Shown here piece after piece: positions 17,114 through 26,237 of a stretch of DNA of 64,000 nucleotides (position 1 is the stretch's first letter; the number at the start of each line of letters is the position of its first letter). Location of the stretch: contig CAVVNF010000019.1 in NCBI GenBank assembly GCA_963749535.1, positions 184,873 to 248,872 of the forward strand, written 5' to 3'. This DNA comes from Chersky-299 sp963749535 (lineage in GTDB: Bacteria > Actinomycetota > Thermoleophilia > RBG-16-64-13). The position numbers were made by a program, and so were the translations under genes. Below the pieces are notes generated by a model. That model made no database searches. It was given only the letters and a program-made list of their open reading frames with translations, and was not told the origin of the DNA.

Positions 17114-18454
17114 TCAGGCCTCGGCGTCGGCCGCTTCTTCCTCGCCTGCCGCAGCTTTGGTTTCATCCGCCTCGGCCGGTTCTTCGCTGCCCTCAGCTTT
17201 GACCACGAGCGGTTCAGCTGGGGCTTCCGGCGTCTCCACTGCCACCAACGGGGTTTCCGCGGGAGCCGCGGAGGTTGCGACTGCTTCCACTTGGGCTGCT
17301 GCCGTTTCCGGGACTGCGACCGACACTTCAGCCGCTACCGGAGTTTCCACTGCTCCCACCGGCGTTTCGATGATCGGCGCGGGAGCCTCTACCGACTCTT
17401 TCCGGGGGGCCTCAATAGCATCGGCCGCCGGCTTCGGGACCGAAGCGCGTGGAGCGGCCGACCTGGCCGGCGGCGCGGTACGCGCCGAACCCGACCCAGG
17501 AGCGCCGCCTGGACGGCCCCCACCCGATCGCGGACCCGATGAATCTCGTTGGCCGCCAAAGCCGCCCGGGCCGCGTTGACCGCCGGGGCCGCGTTGACCG
17601 CCGCCAGGACCACGATCGCCACCTGGGCCTCCGCCCGGCCTCGAACCTCTGGGGGACCGCGACGGACGGGCTTCGGAGCCCACGGTCTCTGGCGAGTAAG
17701 GCATGGCGGCAGCGGTAGTCACAGCTGCAGCCTCCCGTGCCTGTTCCGCAGCCAGAAACTCAGCGATCTGGACCTTCTGCCGGCCCTCTTCGACCGCGCG
17801 GGCCAGCGTCCTGATGATCAGTCCGCAGGACCGGATGGCGTCATCGTTGCCCGGGATGACATAGTCGACCTCATCCGGATCACAGTTCGTGTCGACCAGC
17901 CCTATCAGCGGGATCCCCAGCTTGGTGACTTCCTTGGTCGCGATAGCTTCCCGCTTGGGGTCGGACACAAAGACGGCAGCGGGAAGCCGCGTCATGTTGC
18001 TCACGCCGCCAAGGTTTACTTCCAGCTTCTCGAGCTCGCGCTCCATCGCCATGCGTTCCTTGGTGGGAAGCAGGCCAAGCTGACCTTCCTCTTTGAGCTT
18101 GCGCAATTCGTGCATGCGGTTGATGCGAAGCTCGATGGTGGCGAAGTTGGTGAGCAGTCCGCCCAGCCAACGATGAGACACGTAGGGCATGCCCACGCGA
18201 GAAGCTTCTTCGCGAACGACCTCTTGGCATTGCTTCTTCGTGCCCACGAACAGCACCGTGCCGCCCCGGCTGGCCACGTTGCGCACGAAATCGTAGGCCT
18301 TGTCGAGCAGAGCGGTGGTCTGCTGCAGGTCGATGATGTGGATCCCGCCTCGCTCCGCGAAGATATACGGCTTCATCTTGGGATTCCAACGGCGGGTCTG
18401 GTGACCGAAATGGACTCCTGATTCCAGGAGTTGCTTCATGGAAGCAGCGGGCAT
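17114..18454 (-). CDS. rpsB: 30S ribosomal protein S2 with a ~190-residue C-terminal extension
   Basis: Start at the ATG (MPAASMKQLLESGVHFGHQT) with a GAGGT ribosome-binding site 5 bp upstream; the longer in-frame N-terminus is discarded. Residues 1-~250 are canonical S2 (FGHQTRRWNPKMKPYIF; GGLLTNF; DTNCDPDEVDYVIPGNDDA). Residues ~255-446 are extra: first a Gly/Arg/Pro-rich stretch with repeated GGQRGPGG-like units, then an Ala/Glu/Pro/Val-rich acidic tail with repeated ETPVGAVETPVAAEV-like units. 446 residues against ~230-300 in most bacteria. The tail has no frameshift signature and stays open to the stop. Confidence 0.95.
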   Translation of the reverse strand: MPAASMKQLLESGVHFGHQTRRWNPKMKPYIFAERGGIHIIDLQQTTALLDKAYDFVRNVASRGGTVLFVGTKKQCQEVVREEASRVGMPYVSHRWLGGLLTNFATIELRINRMHELRKLKEEGQLGLLPTKERMAMERELEKLEVNLGGVSNMTRLPAAVFVSDPKREAIATKEVTKLGIPLIGLVDTNCDPDEVDYVIPGNDDAIRSCGLIIRTLARAVEEGRQKVQIAEFLAAEQAREAAAVTTAAAMPYSPETVGSEARPSRSPRGSRPGGGPGGDRGPGGGQRGPGGQRGPGGFGGQRDSSGPRSGGGRPGGAPGSGSARTAPPARSAAPRASVPKPAADAIEAPRKESVEAPAPIIETPVGAVETPVAAEVSVAVPETAAAQVEAVATSAAPAETPLVAVETPEAPAEPLVVKAEGSEEPAEADETKAAAGEEEAADAEA

Positions 18455-18665
18455 GTCTACCTCACTATGGTTTTGGTGATGCTTCAGCTGAGGGACCGAT
18501 GACGGAACCGGACTAGCCGGCACCACCGCCACGGCGAACCCCAGATTCGATGGCACAGCGCGAGCAGTTTACCATAAGAAAGCGGGTGAACACCGGAAGA
18601 GCCCTTGACCTCCACCGGCGACGACCCAAGACCCCCCGTCGCCCTGGAAGGCGCTCTGACAGCCT

Positions 18666-19466
18666 CTACGAGACCAGTGAGTCGAGATCCAGGTCTTCCT
18701 TGACCCGTCCCTTCAACCGGAGGATCGCCTTAGTGTGCAACTGCGATACCCGGCTCTCGGTCACCCCGAGGACTTCCCCGATCTCTTTGAGTGTGAGCCC
18801 CTCGTAGTAATACAATCCGATAACGATCTTCTCCCGCTCGGGCAGGCGCTGGATCGCAGCAGCCAAGGTTTCTTTGACAGCTTGGACGCGGTAGGCGCGA
18901 GAGGGATCGGGAGCCCCTGAATCCTCGATCGTGTCTATCAGATTGACCTTGTCCTGGCCCGATCCCCCGGTTTCCCAGAACTCGTCGAGCGCAACGATCG
19001 AGGCGCAACTGATCTGGTTCAGGATGTCCTGGAACTCTTCCACATCAAGCTCGAGGTCCGCCGCGATCTCCTCGTCGGTCGGGGCGCGCATCAAATGATT
19101 CTCAAGCCTGGTGACCGTTGCCTCCACCTTCCTCGCCCAACTGCGGACGGAGCGTGGGACCCAGTCGAGGGCGCGAAGTTCGTCGATGATGGAGCCTTTG
19201 ATACGTGAGATCGCGTATGTCTCGAACTTGATGTTCCGCGACGGGTCAAAACGCTCGAGAGCGCCTATGAGGCCCAACAAACCGTAGGAGATGAGGTCCC
19301 CTTCCTCGATATGTGCCGGAAGACCGGTGCTCATCCGACCCGCCACATATTTGACCAGCGGCGAATACGCCAGAATCAGCGAGTCGCGCGCGGCCAGATC
19401 GCCCGTGTCCTTATAACGGCGCCAGGCTTCTGCGAGGTCGTGTTGGGTAGCCGGATCGATGAGCAT
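18666..19466 (-). CDS. whiG: FliA/WhiG-family RNA polymerase sigma factor
   Basis: Alternative sigma-28-type factor. 266 residues with region 2 (LILAYSPLVKYVAGRM; EEGDLISYGLLGLIGALERFDP; KFETYAISRIKGSIIDELR), region 3 and region 4 (LPEREKIVIGLYYYEGLTLKEIGEVLGVTESRVSQLH). No flagellar genes are visible in the window, so a motility or a developmental role cannot be chosen. Adjacent to rpsB as whiG is in Streptomyces. Downstream of xerC by 9 bp. Confidence 0.9.
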   Translation of the reverse strand: MLIDPATQHDLAEAWRRYKDTGDLAARDSLILAYSPLVKYVAGRMSTGLPAHIEEGDLISYGLLGLIGALERFDPSRNIKFETYAISRIKGSIIDELRALDWVPRSVRSWARKVEATVTRLENHLMRAPTDEEIAADLELDVEEFQDILNQISCASIVALDEFWETGGSGQDKVNLIDTIEDSGAPDPSRAYRVQAVKETLAAAIQRLPEREKIVIGLYYYEGLTLKEIGEVLGVTESRVSQLHTKAILRLKGRVKEDLDLDSLVS

Positions 19467-19475
19467 GGCGTGTCC

Positions 19476-20486
19476 CTAGGCCCGCGGATGAGCTTTTCTA
19501 TAGGCCTTGCGAAGGTGCGTGGCCGATACGTGAGTGTACACCTGAGTGGTACGCAATGATGAGTGGCCGAGGAGTTCTTGAATCGATCTGAGGTCGGCCC
19601 CTCCCTCGAGCAGGTGCGTAGCGAATGAGTGCCTGAGGGTGTGCGGCGAAGTCCCGGCCGGGGCCCCGGCCCGAAGCAGATGGCGCCTCAGTCTGCGCTG
19701 AACATCCGAAGATGACAACGGCCTACCGCTCCGGCTAACGAACAAGCGCCCCTCGTCGGCCGGACTCTTCGCGGTGAGGTGAGGACGTCCTCCCTCCAGA
19801 TACTGCTCAAGTGCTTCGATGGCCACATCCCCCACGGGCACGAGCCGCACCTTGCGTCCCTTCCCCTTGACCCGGACCTCATGAGATTCCAAACCGACGT
19901 CTTTCAGCCCCAAGTCCAACACTTCCTGGCAGCGTAGCCCGCATGAGTATATCAACTCAAAAAGCGCGCGATCCCGCAAGTCAAGCGGAGTATTGACCTT
20001 AATGCCGTCGAGCAGTTGGCCCATCTGCTCGGCCGTGAGTACCTGCGGAAGGCGCCGCGGAATCTTCGGTGATGCGACTCCCATTGCCGGAGACGTATCG
20101 ATGAGACCGTTTTCCTCGCAAAAACGCAAGAAGCTCCGGATTACTGAAAGCTTCCGGGCGATGCTGCTACGAGCGGCCGGCCGGCCGTTTCGCGGGACAG
20201 TCGTCGGCGGGTCTGCAGGAGACGATCCGCGCTCATTTGATGCCGTCGCTGACCCATCCGCCAGGGACGCGACGAAACCGGCCACATCCGCTCTGGTGAT
20301 CCCATCGACACGCTCGAGGCCTCGTTGGCCCAAGAAAGTCACGAACTGGCCGAGATCACTCAGTGTGGCATTGACGGTGCGAGGACTATAGCCCGCAGCG
20401 ATGAGACCCCGTACGAACGCGCTGACAGCTTGCGGCAAGTCGCCTGCCAACGGTGAAGAGGTCAGCCCTGCCGCGTCTTCCTGCAT
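19476..20486 (-). CDS. xerC: Tyrosine recombinase XerC/XerD family
   Basis: Site-specific recombinase for chromosome dimer resolution. ATG with a strong GGAGGGGAG ribosome-binding site. N-terminal SAM-like DNA-binding domain with a ~25-residue Ser/Pro-rich insertion near residues 80-105; catalytic domain with Arg (SCGLRCQEVL), Lys (KGKGRKVR), HTLRHSFATHL, LGHSSL and the nucleophile Tyr in TTQVYTHV. 336 residues. Position between dprA and rpsB favours a housekeeping Xer protein over a phage integrase. Confidence 0.92.
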   Translation of the reverse strand: MQEDAAGLTSSPLAGDLPQAVSAFVRGLIAAGYSPRTVNATLSDLGQFVTFLGQRGLERVDGITRADVAGFVASLADGSATASNERGSSPADPPTTVPRNGRPAARSSIARKLSVIRSFLRFCEENGLIDTSPAMGVASPKIPRRLPQVLTAEQMGQLLDGIKVNTPLDLRDRALFELIYSCGLRCQEVLDLGLKDVGLESHEVRVKGKGRKVRLVPVGDVAIEALEQYLEGGRPHLTAKSPADEGRLFVSRSGRPLSSSDVQRRLRRHLLRAGAPAGTSPHTLRHSFATHLLEGGADLRSIQELLGHSSLRTTQVYTHVSATHLRKAYRKAHPRA

Positions 20487-20505
20487 GCACTCCCCTCCGT
20501 GTTGC

Positions 20506-21702
20506 CTACGGCGCCCTGATAAACAAGCCCGGACCTGCCCGCGCCACCTCGCCCCTCAGTTGCAGTCGGGACAGGCTGGCGGTGACCTCTCTGACGCTTA
20601 GGCCCGTGCGCTCGGCAACCGCGTCAACGCTGAGGGCGCCGGTACGTAGCCACCCAAGCACCTTGACCTCGGAAGGGCTCACGTCGGATCGATCACCGAC
20701 CCGTCGACCCTCGTCTTGCGCCGACCTCTCCGGAGAATTGAATAGACGCCCTCTGGTCATTTCCGGGGCGGTCTCCAGTGTGATCGGATGCCGGTCCCCT
20801 CTCTCGATTCTTGTTAACAGAAGGAAATCCTCCACTGTGACGGCAGGATCCAGTGCTGGAAAGGCTCCTTCATAGATGAGCCTGTTTGTACCCCGATGGT
20901 TTTCCCCCGTTATCGGTCCGGGGACGGCGAACACCGGCCGGCCAAGCTCGAGTGCCCAGTCGGCAGTTTGAAGAGCGCCACTCGTCACTCCCGCTTCCAC
21001 TACGAGCACCGCGTCGCCGAGTGCGGCCAGCACCCGGTTCCGCTGCGGAAAGGTCCAGCGGGTCGGAGTGGCGCCAGGGGGCAACTCGCTGAGAACTGCG
21101 CCTTGGTCAGTGACCATGGAGTAGAGCTTGTGGTGTGAACGCGGGTAGATGACGTCCGCACCGCACCCGAGGACGGCGATCGACATACCCCCGGCCCACA
21201 ACGCCCCCTCGTGTGATCTGCCGTCGATACCGAGAGCCAAGCCGCTCACGACAGTCACTCCGGCTCGAGCAAACGCGGCCGCAAACGCTTCGGCCAGCAG
21301 TAACCCGTAGGGCGTCGGTTTCCTCGTGCCCACGATGACGACGCGGGGTGTTGCCATAACGGCGGCCAGGGGGACGCGCCCGCCTCTAGCGAAGAGCCCG
21401 GCAGGTGGCAGCGGAAGATGGCGAAGCTCGCTTGGATACTCACTCTGATCGTGTGAGACAAAAAGGAGCCCGGCATCCTGCACCGCCTTCGCTGCTGCCG
21501 GCGCATCGAATTCCCGACGGCGTTCCTCGAAGCGACCTACGGCCGCTTTGGTTAGACCCCACTTCGCCAGTGAGGACCGGGAGGCCGTCCAAATCGCGTC
21601 CGGCGAGTGACGGCCCAGGAGTCGCAGCAGGGGGCTGCAACCGAAAGTACTCAACCACGCTAATCCGAGCGAGGCTTCGCTAATGGTGGCCGAACTGATC
21701 AA
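20506..21702 (-). CDS. dprA: DNA-processing protein DprA
   Basis: Loads RecA on incoming single-stranded DNA during transformation. TTG start overlapping the comM TGA. SAM-like N-terminus, Rossmann-like core with VGTRKPTPYG near 125, SGLALGIDGRSHEGAL near 150, and FPQRNRVLAAL near 218; a C-terminal winged helix (residues ~335-395, VDAVAERTGLSVREVTASLSRL). 398 residues. Next to comM, so a competence-related pair. Confidence 0.93.
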   Translation of the reverse strand: MISSATISEASLGLAWLSTFGCSPLLRLLGRHSPDAIWTASRSSLAKWGLTKAAVGRFEERRREFDAPAAAKAVQDAGLLFVSHDQSEYPSELRHLPLPPAGLFARGGRVPLAAVMATPRVVIVGTRKPTPYGLLLAEAFAAAFARAGVTVVSGLALGIDGRSHEGALWAGGMSIAVLGCGADVIYPRSHHKLYSMVTDQGAVLSELPPGATPTRWTFPQRNRVLAALGDAVLVVEAGVTSGALQTADWALELGRPVFAVPGPITGENHRGTNRLIYEGAFPALDPAVTVEDFLLLTRIERGDRHPITLETAPEMTRGRLFNSPERSAQDEGRRVGDRSDVSPSEVKVLGWLRTGALSVDAVAERTGLSVREVTASLSRLQLRGEVARAGPGLFIRAP

Positions 21703-23312
21703 CCGAACCCAATCCGGCGGCAGTCGAGCCGGAGGGCAAGGGCCTCGGCGACATGGTCGGCATTCACCTCTACCTGATTGTCCAGGTCAGCGATCGTCCT
21801 GGACAGATTGATCGTCCGCGCGTATCCACGACCGCCCAAGCCGTGCTTCAGCAGTGCCTCCCTCAGTAAGCCTTTGGCCTGCTTACCCATCTGGCTTTGC
21901 TCCTCCAGCAACCGAGGCGTGGCCGCCCACCCACCGCTGTTTTCCCCGGGCGAAAACCGAGCGAGGCGCGCGAATCGAAAGGCCCGCGCGGCGATGACCC
22001 GTCCCCGGATTGCCGCGGAGCTTTCCTCGGGTCGCCCGGGAATCAGCATGGAGACGGACAGCGGCGGGATCTCGACGAGAACATCGATGCGATCTAACAG
22101 TGGTCCACTTATTCGGCTACGGTAACGTTCGATAGCCCCCGCGGGGCAGCGGCATGGTTTGTCTGGGTGGCCCAGATAACCGCAGGGGCATGTCTGTCAG
22201 TCGGCAGTACGCTGGGTGGCCGCAATGAACCCCCACGGATTCATCGCTGCCACCAAAGTGCAGACCGCGGGGAAAGAGCATGTCCCGCTCCGCCGACTGA
22301 TAGATATCCGTCCTTCCTCGAGCGGCTGACGCAAGGCCTCCAGTGCATCACGGGAAAACTCTGGCAATTCGTCCAAGAAAAGAACTCCCCGGTGAGCAAG
22401 GCTCACCTCGCCCGGACGAAGCGAGACGCCTCCTCCCACCAACGCTGCACGCGAGGCGGTGTGATGAGGTGCGCGAAACGGCCGGTCTCGGATCAGACCA
22501 ACCTCCGACTGTCGCAGACCGGCGATGCTCCAGACCCTGGTGACGTCAACCGCCTCATCACGCTCGAGGGGAGGAAGGATGCCGCCGAGTCTCCTCGCAA
22601 GCATCGTCTTCCCTGCTCCCGGTGACCCGACCATAAGCAGGTGGTGGCTTCCCGCGGCCACGACCTCCAACACGCGCTTGGCTTGACTGTGGCCTGCAAC
22701 ATCGGCAAGGTCGAGCAGAGGGCCAGTCGGCTGCACCTCTGACTGCGATCGAGCGACGATCCAGCGACGCCCGCGCTCGACTACCCGTTCTCGGGCTTTC
22801 ATGTCGCCGAGCACCAAGACGGCCTCGGCCAGAGTACGTACCCCGGCCAGCGGCAGATCCGTGACTTGCGACGCCTCGAGTAGGCTCGCCGCAGGAACCA
22901 CGAGCAGGCCTACCTGCAGCTTGCTCGCCGATTCCGCCACGGACAGCATCCCCCGAGTCGGCTGGATGAGTCCATCCAACGAGACCTCGCCTACCGCCGC
23001 GGTCCCTTTGACTGCGTCCACCGGGATGTGTCCGCAGGCTGCAAGGACGGCCAGCGCCACCGGTAGATCGAAGCCCGACCCCTCTTTGGGCACGTCTACT
23101 GGGCTGAGATTGATGGTGATCCGCCTAGTGGGCAGCGGAAGACCGCTGCTAGCGGTGCCGGAACGGATGCGTTCCCTGGCCTCCCGCACCGCCGCTCCGG
23201 GAAGTCCCACGACGGTCATCCCTGGGAGGCCAGGCCTCGCGTGCGCTTCCACCCTTACCGGAACGGCATCCAATCCGACCAGCGCAAAACCCCAGACCGC
23301 GGCCATCCCCAC
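21699..23312 (-). CDS. comM: ComM/YifB family AAA+ Mg-chelatase-like ATPase with an in-frame TGA
   Basis: Hexameric helicase that promotes branch migration during natural transformation. N-terminal Lon-like domain (residues 1-~170), Walker A GSPGAGKTMLARRL, Walker B GVLFLDELPEF, then AAMNP, where the family normally continues straight into CPCG. Here 15 codons intervene, including a TGA at 22,197-22,199, after which the same frame continues with CPCGYLGHPDKPCRC, ISGPLLDRID and SRTIADL to the end. No frame change is needed. Either a nonsense mutation (a C-to-T change from CGA would do), a sequencing error, or a recent insertion inactivating the gene. Start GTG; an ATG two codons later is possible. 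Confidence 0.85.
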
Positions 23313-23372
23313 GGTCAGATCCCGGTGCTCGGGACAGATGCAATTCCACTCTCGCAGAACCTATCTGCAAGA

Positions 23373-23762
23373 TCAGGCACCGCTGCCCACCACGTCTGTC
23401 AGGTGCTCCAGATCATTCGGCCTGCCGGCATGATCCAGCGTGACGGCTATCGCGTCGAAACGCACCGAGCAGGGGAAAAGACCCTGCTCGGAGAGCCACC
23501 ATACCGCGGCTCCCCGCAGTCGCCTCTCCTTACGCGGGCCGATCGCTTCGAGCGGGTCACCACATCGGGAATTCGACCTGGCTTTGACCTCGACCACGAC
23601 GAAACAACCCTCAAAGAAGCAGATGATGTCCAGTTCGCCGAGCGGAGTGCGTTGATTGCGCGCGACCACGCGATAGCCGTCGTGCTTCAAGTGGGCGGCG
23701 GCAAACTCCTCCGAAACCCTCCCCTTTTCAAAGTTCCCCTCAGTGGCACTTGCGAGCATCAT
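23373..23762 (-). CDS. UPF0102/YraN family predicted nuclease-fold protein
   Basis: Small restriction-endonuclease-like fold protein of unproven function. The start chosen is the double ATG (MMLASATEGNFEKGR), giving ~130 residues, the family length. Conserved motif GELDIICFFEGCFVVVEVKAR contains the E/D/E-x-K residues of the nuclease fold; R-N-Q-R-T-P precedes it. Upstream of comM with a 60-bp gap, as in many rnhB-yraN-comM-dprA clusters. Confidence 0.88.
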   Translation of the reverse strand: MMLASATEGNFEKGRVSEEFAAAHLKHDGYRVVARNQRTPLGELDIICFFEGCFVVVEVKARSNSRCGDPLEAIGPRKERRLRGAAVWWLSEQGLFPCSVRFDAIAVTLDHAGRPNDLEHLTDVVGSGA

Positions 23763-23940
23763 CGTCCTCCAGAACGTGCTTCGGACCAACCGGGCCGCGG
23801 CGCTTACGCAGAGCCGCCGAGTGCTAGACAAGGCTAGCTCTGCGCACGGCGCTCAACCTCGTACCTTGGTCGCAAATTGGCGGAGCCTCCCGAGCGAACC
23901 GGGAATGCCCCCGCTGACGCGCTGGGCGGATGGCGGTACG

Positions 23941-24774
23941 ATGCGGGCTGTGAAAGTGAGTCCAACCATGAACACGCTGGCCTTCCGCTCGATGGTCCTC
24001 GCCTACTACGCCGAGAACGCTCGCGATCTGCCGTGGAGACGAACGGAAGACCCTTACCGGATCTTGGTTTCGGAGATCATGCTTCAGCAAACGCAAGTAA
24101 GCAGGGTCTTGACTAAGTACGATTCTTTTCTCGCGGCATTCCCCGATGTGACCGTTCTCGCGTCCGCGCCGTTGAGGGCCGTGCTGGAACTGTGGCAAGG
24201 GCTGGGTTACAACCGCCGGGCGGTGGCGCTGCACAAGGCCGCCCGGATCATCGGAGAGGAATATGGCGGCCTCATCCCCCAGAGTTTGGCGGAGCTAACG
24301 CGACTCCCAGGCGTGGGAGCGGCCACCGCCGGTGCGATATCCGTCTTCGCGTTTAACGTACCCGTGGCCTTCGTGGAGACCAACATCCGCACCGTCTTCC
24401 TGCATCACTATTTCCCAGATCAGTCTGCAGTGCCGGACCGCGAGATCCTGCCACTCATCGAGGCGACTCTTGATCGAACCGACCCGCGTCGCTGGTTCTA
24501 CGCCCTCATGGATTACGGGGTGGCTCTGAAGGCCGGGGTGTCCAATCCCAGCAGGCGTAGCAGCCATTACGCGCGGCAGTCACCGTTCCCGGGTTCGCGG
24601 CGGGAGCTTCGCGCACAGGTGCTCCGCGTGGTGCTTTCCCAAGATCGGGTCACGGTCGAAGACATCACGGCCGAGATCTCTGGCGGCGACACTCCACGCG
24701 TGGCCGAGGCATTGGAAGGCCTTACGAACGAGGGCTTTCTGGTCTGCGCGGCCGGTCGCTACTCGGTCGCTTGA
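23941..24774 (+). CDS. HhH-GPD DNA glycosylase, MutY-like, lacking the iron-sulfur cluster
   Basis: Base-excision repair glycosylase related to MutY. Start uncertain: ATG at 23,941 or ATG at 23,968 (MNTLAFRSMVLAYYAENARD); sequence upstream in the same frame has no family similarity. Motifs: LPWRRTEDPYRILVSEIMLQ, whose Glu matches the MutY catalytic Glu, and the helix-hairpin-helix LPGVGAATAGAIS. Where MutY has the catalytic Asp in LDGNV this protein has VETNIR. The four-cysteine [4Fe-4S] loop is replaced by a Cys-free stretch (VSNPSRRSSHYARQSPFPG). C-terminal winged-helix-like region, no NUDIX-type 8-oxoG domain. One of the few plus-strand genes, divergent from yraN. Confidence 0.82.
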   Translation: MRAVKVSPTMNTLAFRSMVLAYYAENARDLPWRRTEDPYRILVSEIMLQQTQVSRVLTKYDSFLAAFPDVTVLASAPLRAVLELWQGLGYNRRAVALHKAARIIGEEYGGLIPQSLAELTRLPGVGAATAGAISVFAFNVPVAFVETNIRTVFLHHYFPDQSAVPDREILPLIEATLDRTDPRRWFYALMDYGVALKAGVSNPSRRSSHYARQSPFPGSRRELRAQVLRVVLSQDRVTVEDITAEISGGDTPRVAEALEGLTNEGFLVCAAGRYSVA

Positions 24775-24847
24775 GGCCAAATGTCAGGTGTCGGCATGCG
24801 TAGGGCAACAACTGGGTGCGCCGACGGTTCCTTCCTCGCCAGTCGCC

Positions 24848-25534
24848 CTATTCTCCAAGGGCGAATGGCGACTCGCCGTCCCAGAGCTCCAGTTGCGGAG
24901 TCGCCACTCCTTGGAAACTCAACCGGTGTATTCGGCACGGACCGAACCGGCGCAGAGCGTCGCGGTGCATCTCGGTAGCGTAGCCCACGTGCTCGGCAAA
25001 ACCGTATTCCGGATACTGGCCGTCCAGCGATCTCATGAGCCGGTCCCGGACGACCTTGGCCACCACCGAAGCCGCCGCCACAGCCGCGCTCTTGAAGTCG
25101 GCCGCGATCACCGGTACCGCCTTGAGGTCGGGGCGCTTCAGATCGAAGGCATCCACCACGGCCAGATCGTACTCGCCTGCGAAGATCTCCAGGCACCGGG
25201 TCAGCGCGATGAGATTGCAGTGGTGCAGCCCCACATCGTCGATGGTTACGGGCGAAACGACAGCGAGCGACACTCGCAACGCCGACCGTAACACCTTCGG
25301 ATACAAAGCTTCGCGCGCCTCACGACTGAGGAGCTTGGAATCTGTGATCCCTTTGAGCTCCCGGAATGGAGCGCGCCCGTAGTCCAGGATGACGCCCGCA
25401 GTCACCAGCGGCCCGGCCAAGCACCCTCGCCCAGCCTCGTCCACGCCGGCCAGCACCTGCGCCTCCGCGCCCTGTTCGGAAGGATGCTCGGAGAGCAGCC
25501 CAAGGTCCCACTTGAAGGGATCCGAGCGACGCAT
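24848..25534 (-). CDS. rnhB: Ribonuclease HII
   Basis: Removes RNA from RNA/DNA hybrids. Start at the ATG of MRRSDPFKWDLG; 26 in-frame upstream residues look non-coding. Catalytic signature GVDEAGRGCLAGPLV near 32, ITDSKLLS near 66, and VVDAFDLKRPD near 128 supply the DEDD acidic residues. About 228 residues. Convergent with the MutY-like gene (73 bp apart), downstream of lepB. Confidence 0.93.
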   Translation of the reverse strand: MRRSDPFKWDLGLLSEHPSEQGAEAQVLAGVDEAGRGCLAGPLVTAGVILDYGRAPFRELKGITDSKLLSREAREALYPKVLRSALRVSLAVVSPVTIDDVGLHHCNLIALTRCLEIFAGEYDLAVVDAFDLKRPDLKAVPVIAADFKSAAVAAASVVAKVVRDRLMRSLDGQYPEYGFAEHVGYATEMHRDALRRFGPCRIHRLSFQGVATPQLELWDGESPFALGE

Positions 25535-25626
25535 GAGTGGAGTCCGGCCGCGATGGTTGCCGTTATTCTTCTGAACTCGACCCTCGCCCCGGCCTCGATT
25601 GCTCCGTTCCACGATTCAGAGTCCGA

Positions 25627-26235
25627 TCAAAGACCCTTAAAGTGATTGAAAGGCCAGTAGACGGCAAAAGCCTCGCCGATGATGGCTTTCACGCTAACCG
25701 GCCCGAACACCCGGCTATCGCCGCTATCGTTGCGATTGTCGCCCATCACCCATACGTAGCCCTGGGGCACCGTGGTCTCCGGAAACTCGTTCAGGATCGG
25801 ATGCTCCATGATGAACGGCTCCGCTTGAGGCTTACCGTTCAAATAGAGGAGCCCGTCGTGCACTGCCACAGTGTCGCCGCCAACGGCCACGACTCGCTTG
25901 ATAAAGGGGTCCGAGCCCGGGTGACCAGGCGGGTGGAAGACGATGACGTCGCCACGGTGCGGCGCATGGAAGCTGTAGACAAGACGATTGACCAGGACCC
26001 TGTCGCCCTCCATGAGCGTCGGCTCCATCGACGGGGAGGGGATGACGTAGGGCTTGACAAGGAACTGTTGAACCAAGAACGCGAGAACAAAAGCGGCCGC
26101 CACGATGACGGCCACCTCGATTATCCAACGTAACGTGCTACTGCTGCGCTTCCCCGCTCGAGCCGGGCTCTCCTCGATCGGGAGAGGCTCGGACTCGGAC
26201 ACTGAACCAGAATCCGGTCCCGCCAGTTGCTCCAC
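25627..26235 (-). CDS. lepB: Signal peptidase I, copy downstream of rplS
   Basis: Membrane serine protease removing signal peptides of exported proteins. One transmembrane helix (residues ~36-60), catalytic Ser in PSPSMEPTL, catalytic Lys in FIKRVVAVGGD, and the C-terminal box GDNRNDSGDSRVFGPV. 202 residues, 2 bp after rplS. About half of its residues are shared with the copy at 26,864-27,496, so the two are paralogues. Confidence 0.94.
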   Translation of the reverse strand: MEQLAGPDSGSVSESEPLPIEESPARAGKRSSSTLRWIIEVAVIVAAAFVLAFLVQQFLVKPYVIPSPSMEPTLMEGDRVLVNRLVYSFHAPHRGDVIVFHPPGHPGSDPFIKRVVAVGGDTVAVHDGLLYLNGKPQAEPFIMEHPILNEFPETTVPQGYVWVMGDNRNDSGDSRVFGPVSVKAIIGEAFAVYWPFNHFKGL

Positions 26236-26237
26236 TC

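Noticed and set aside
22197..22260. TGA in comM as a selenocysteine codon (a short TCTGGG-CCA-CCCAGA hairpin lies downstream)
   Set aside because: The position is inside an insertion with no Cys in homologues, the hairpin has a 3-nt loop unlike a bacterial SECIS, and TGA is used as a normal stop by many genes here.
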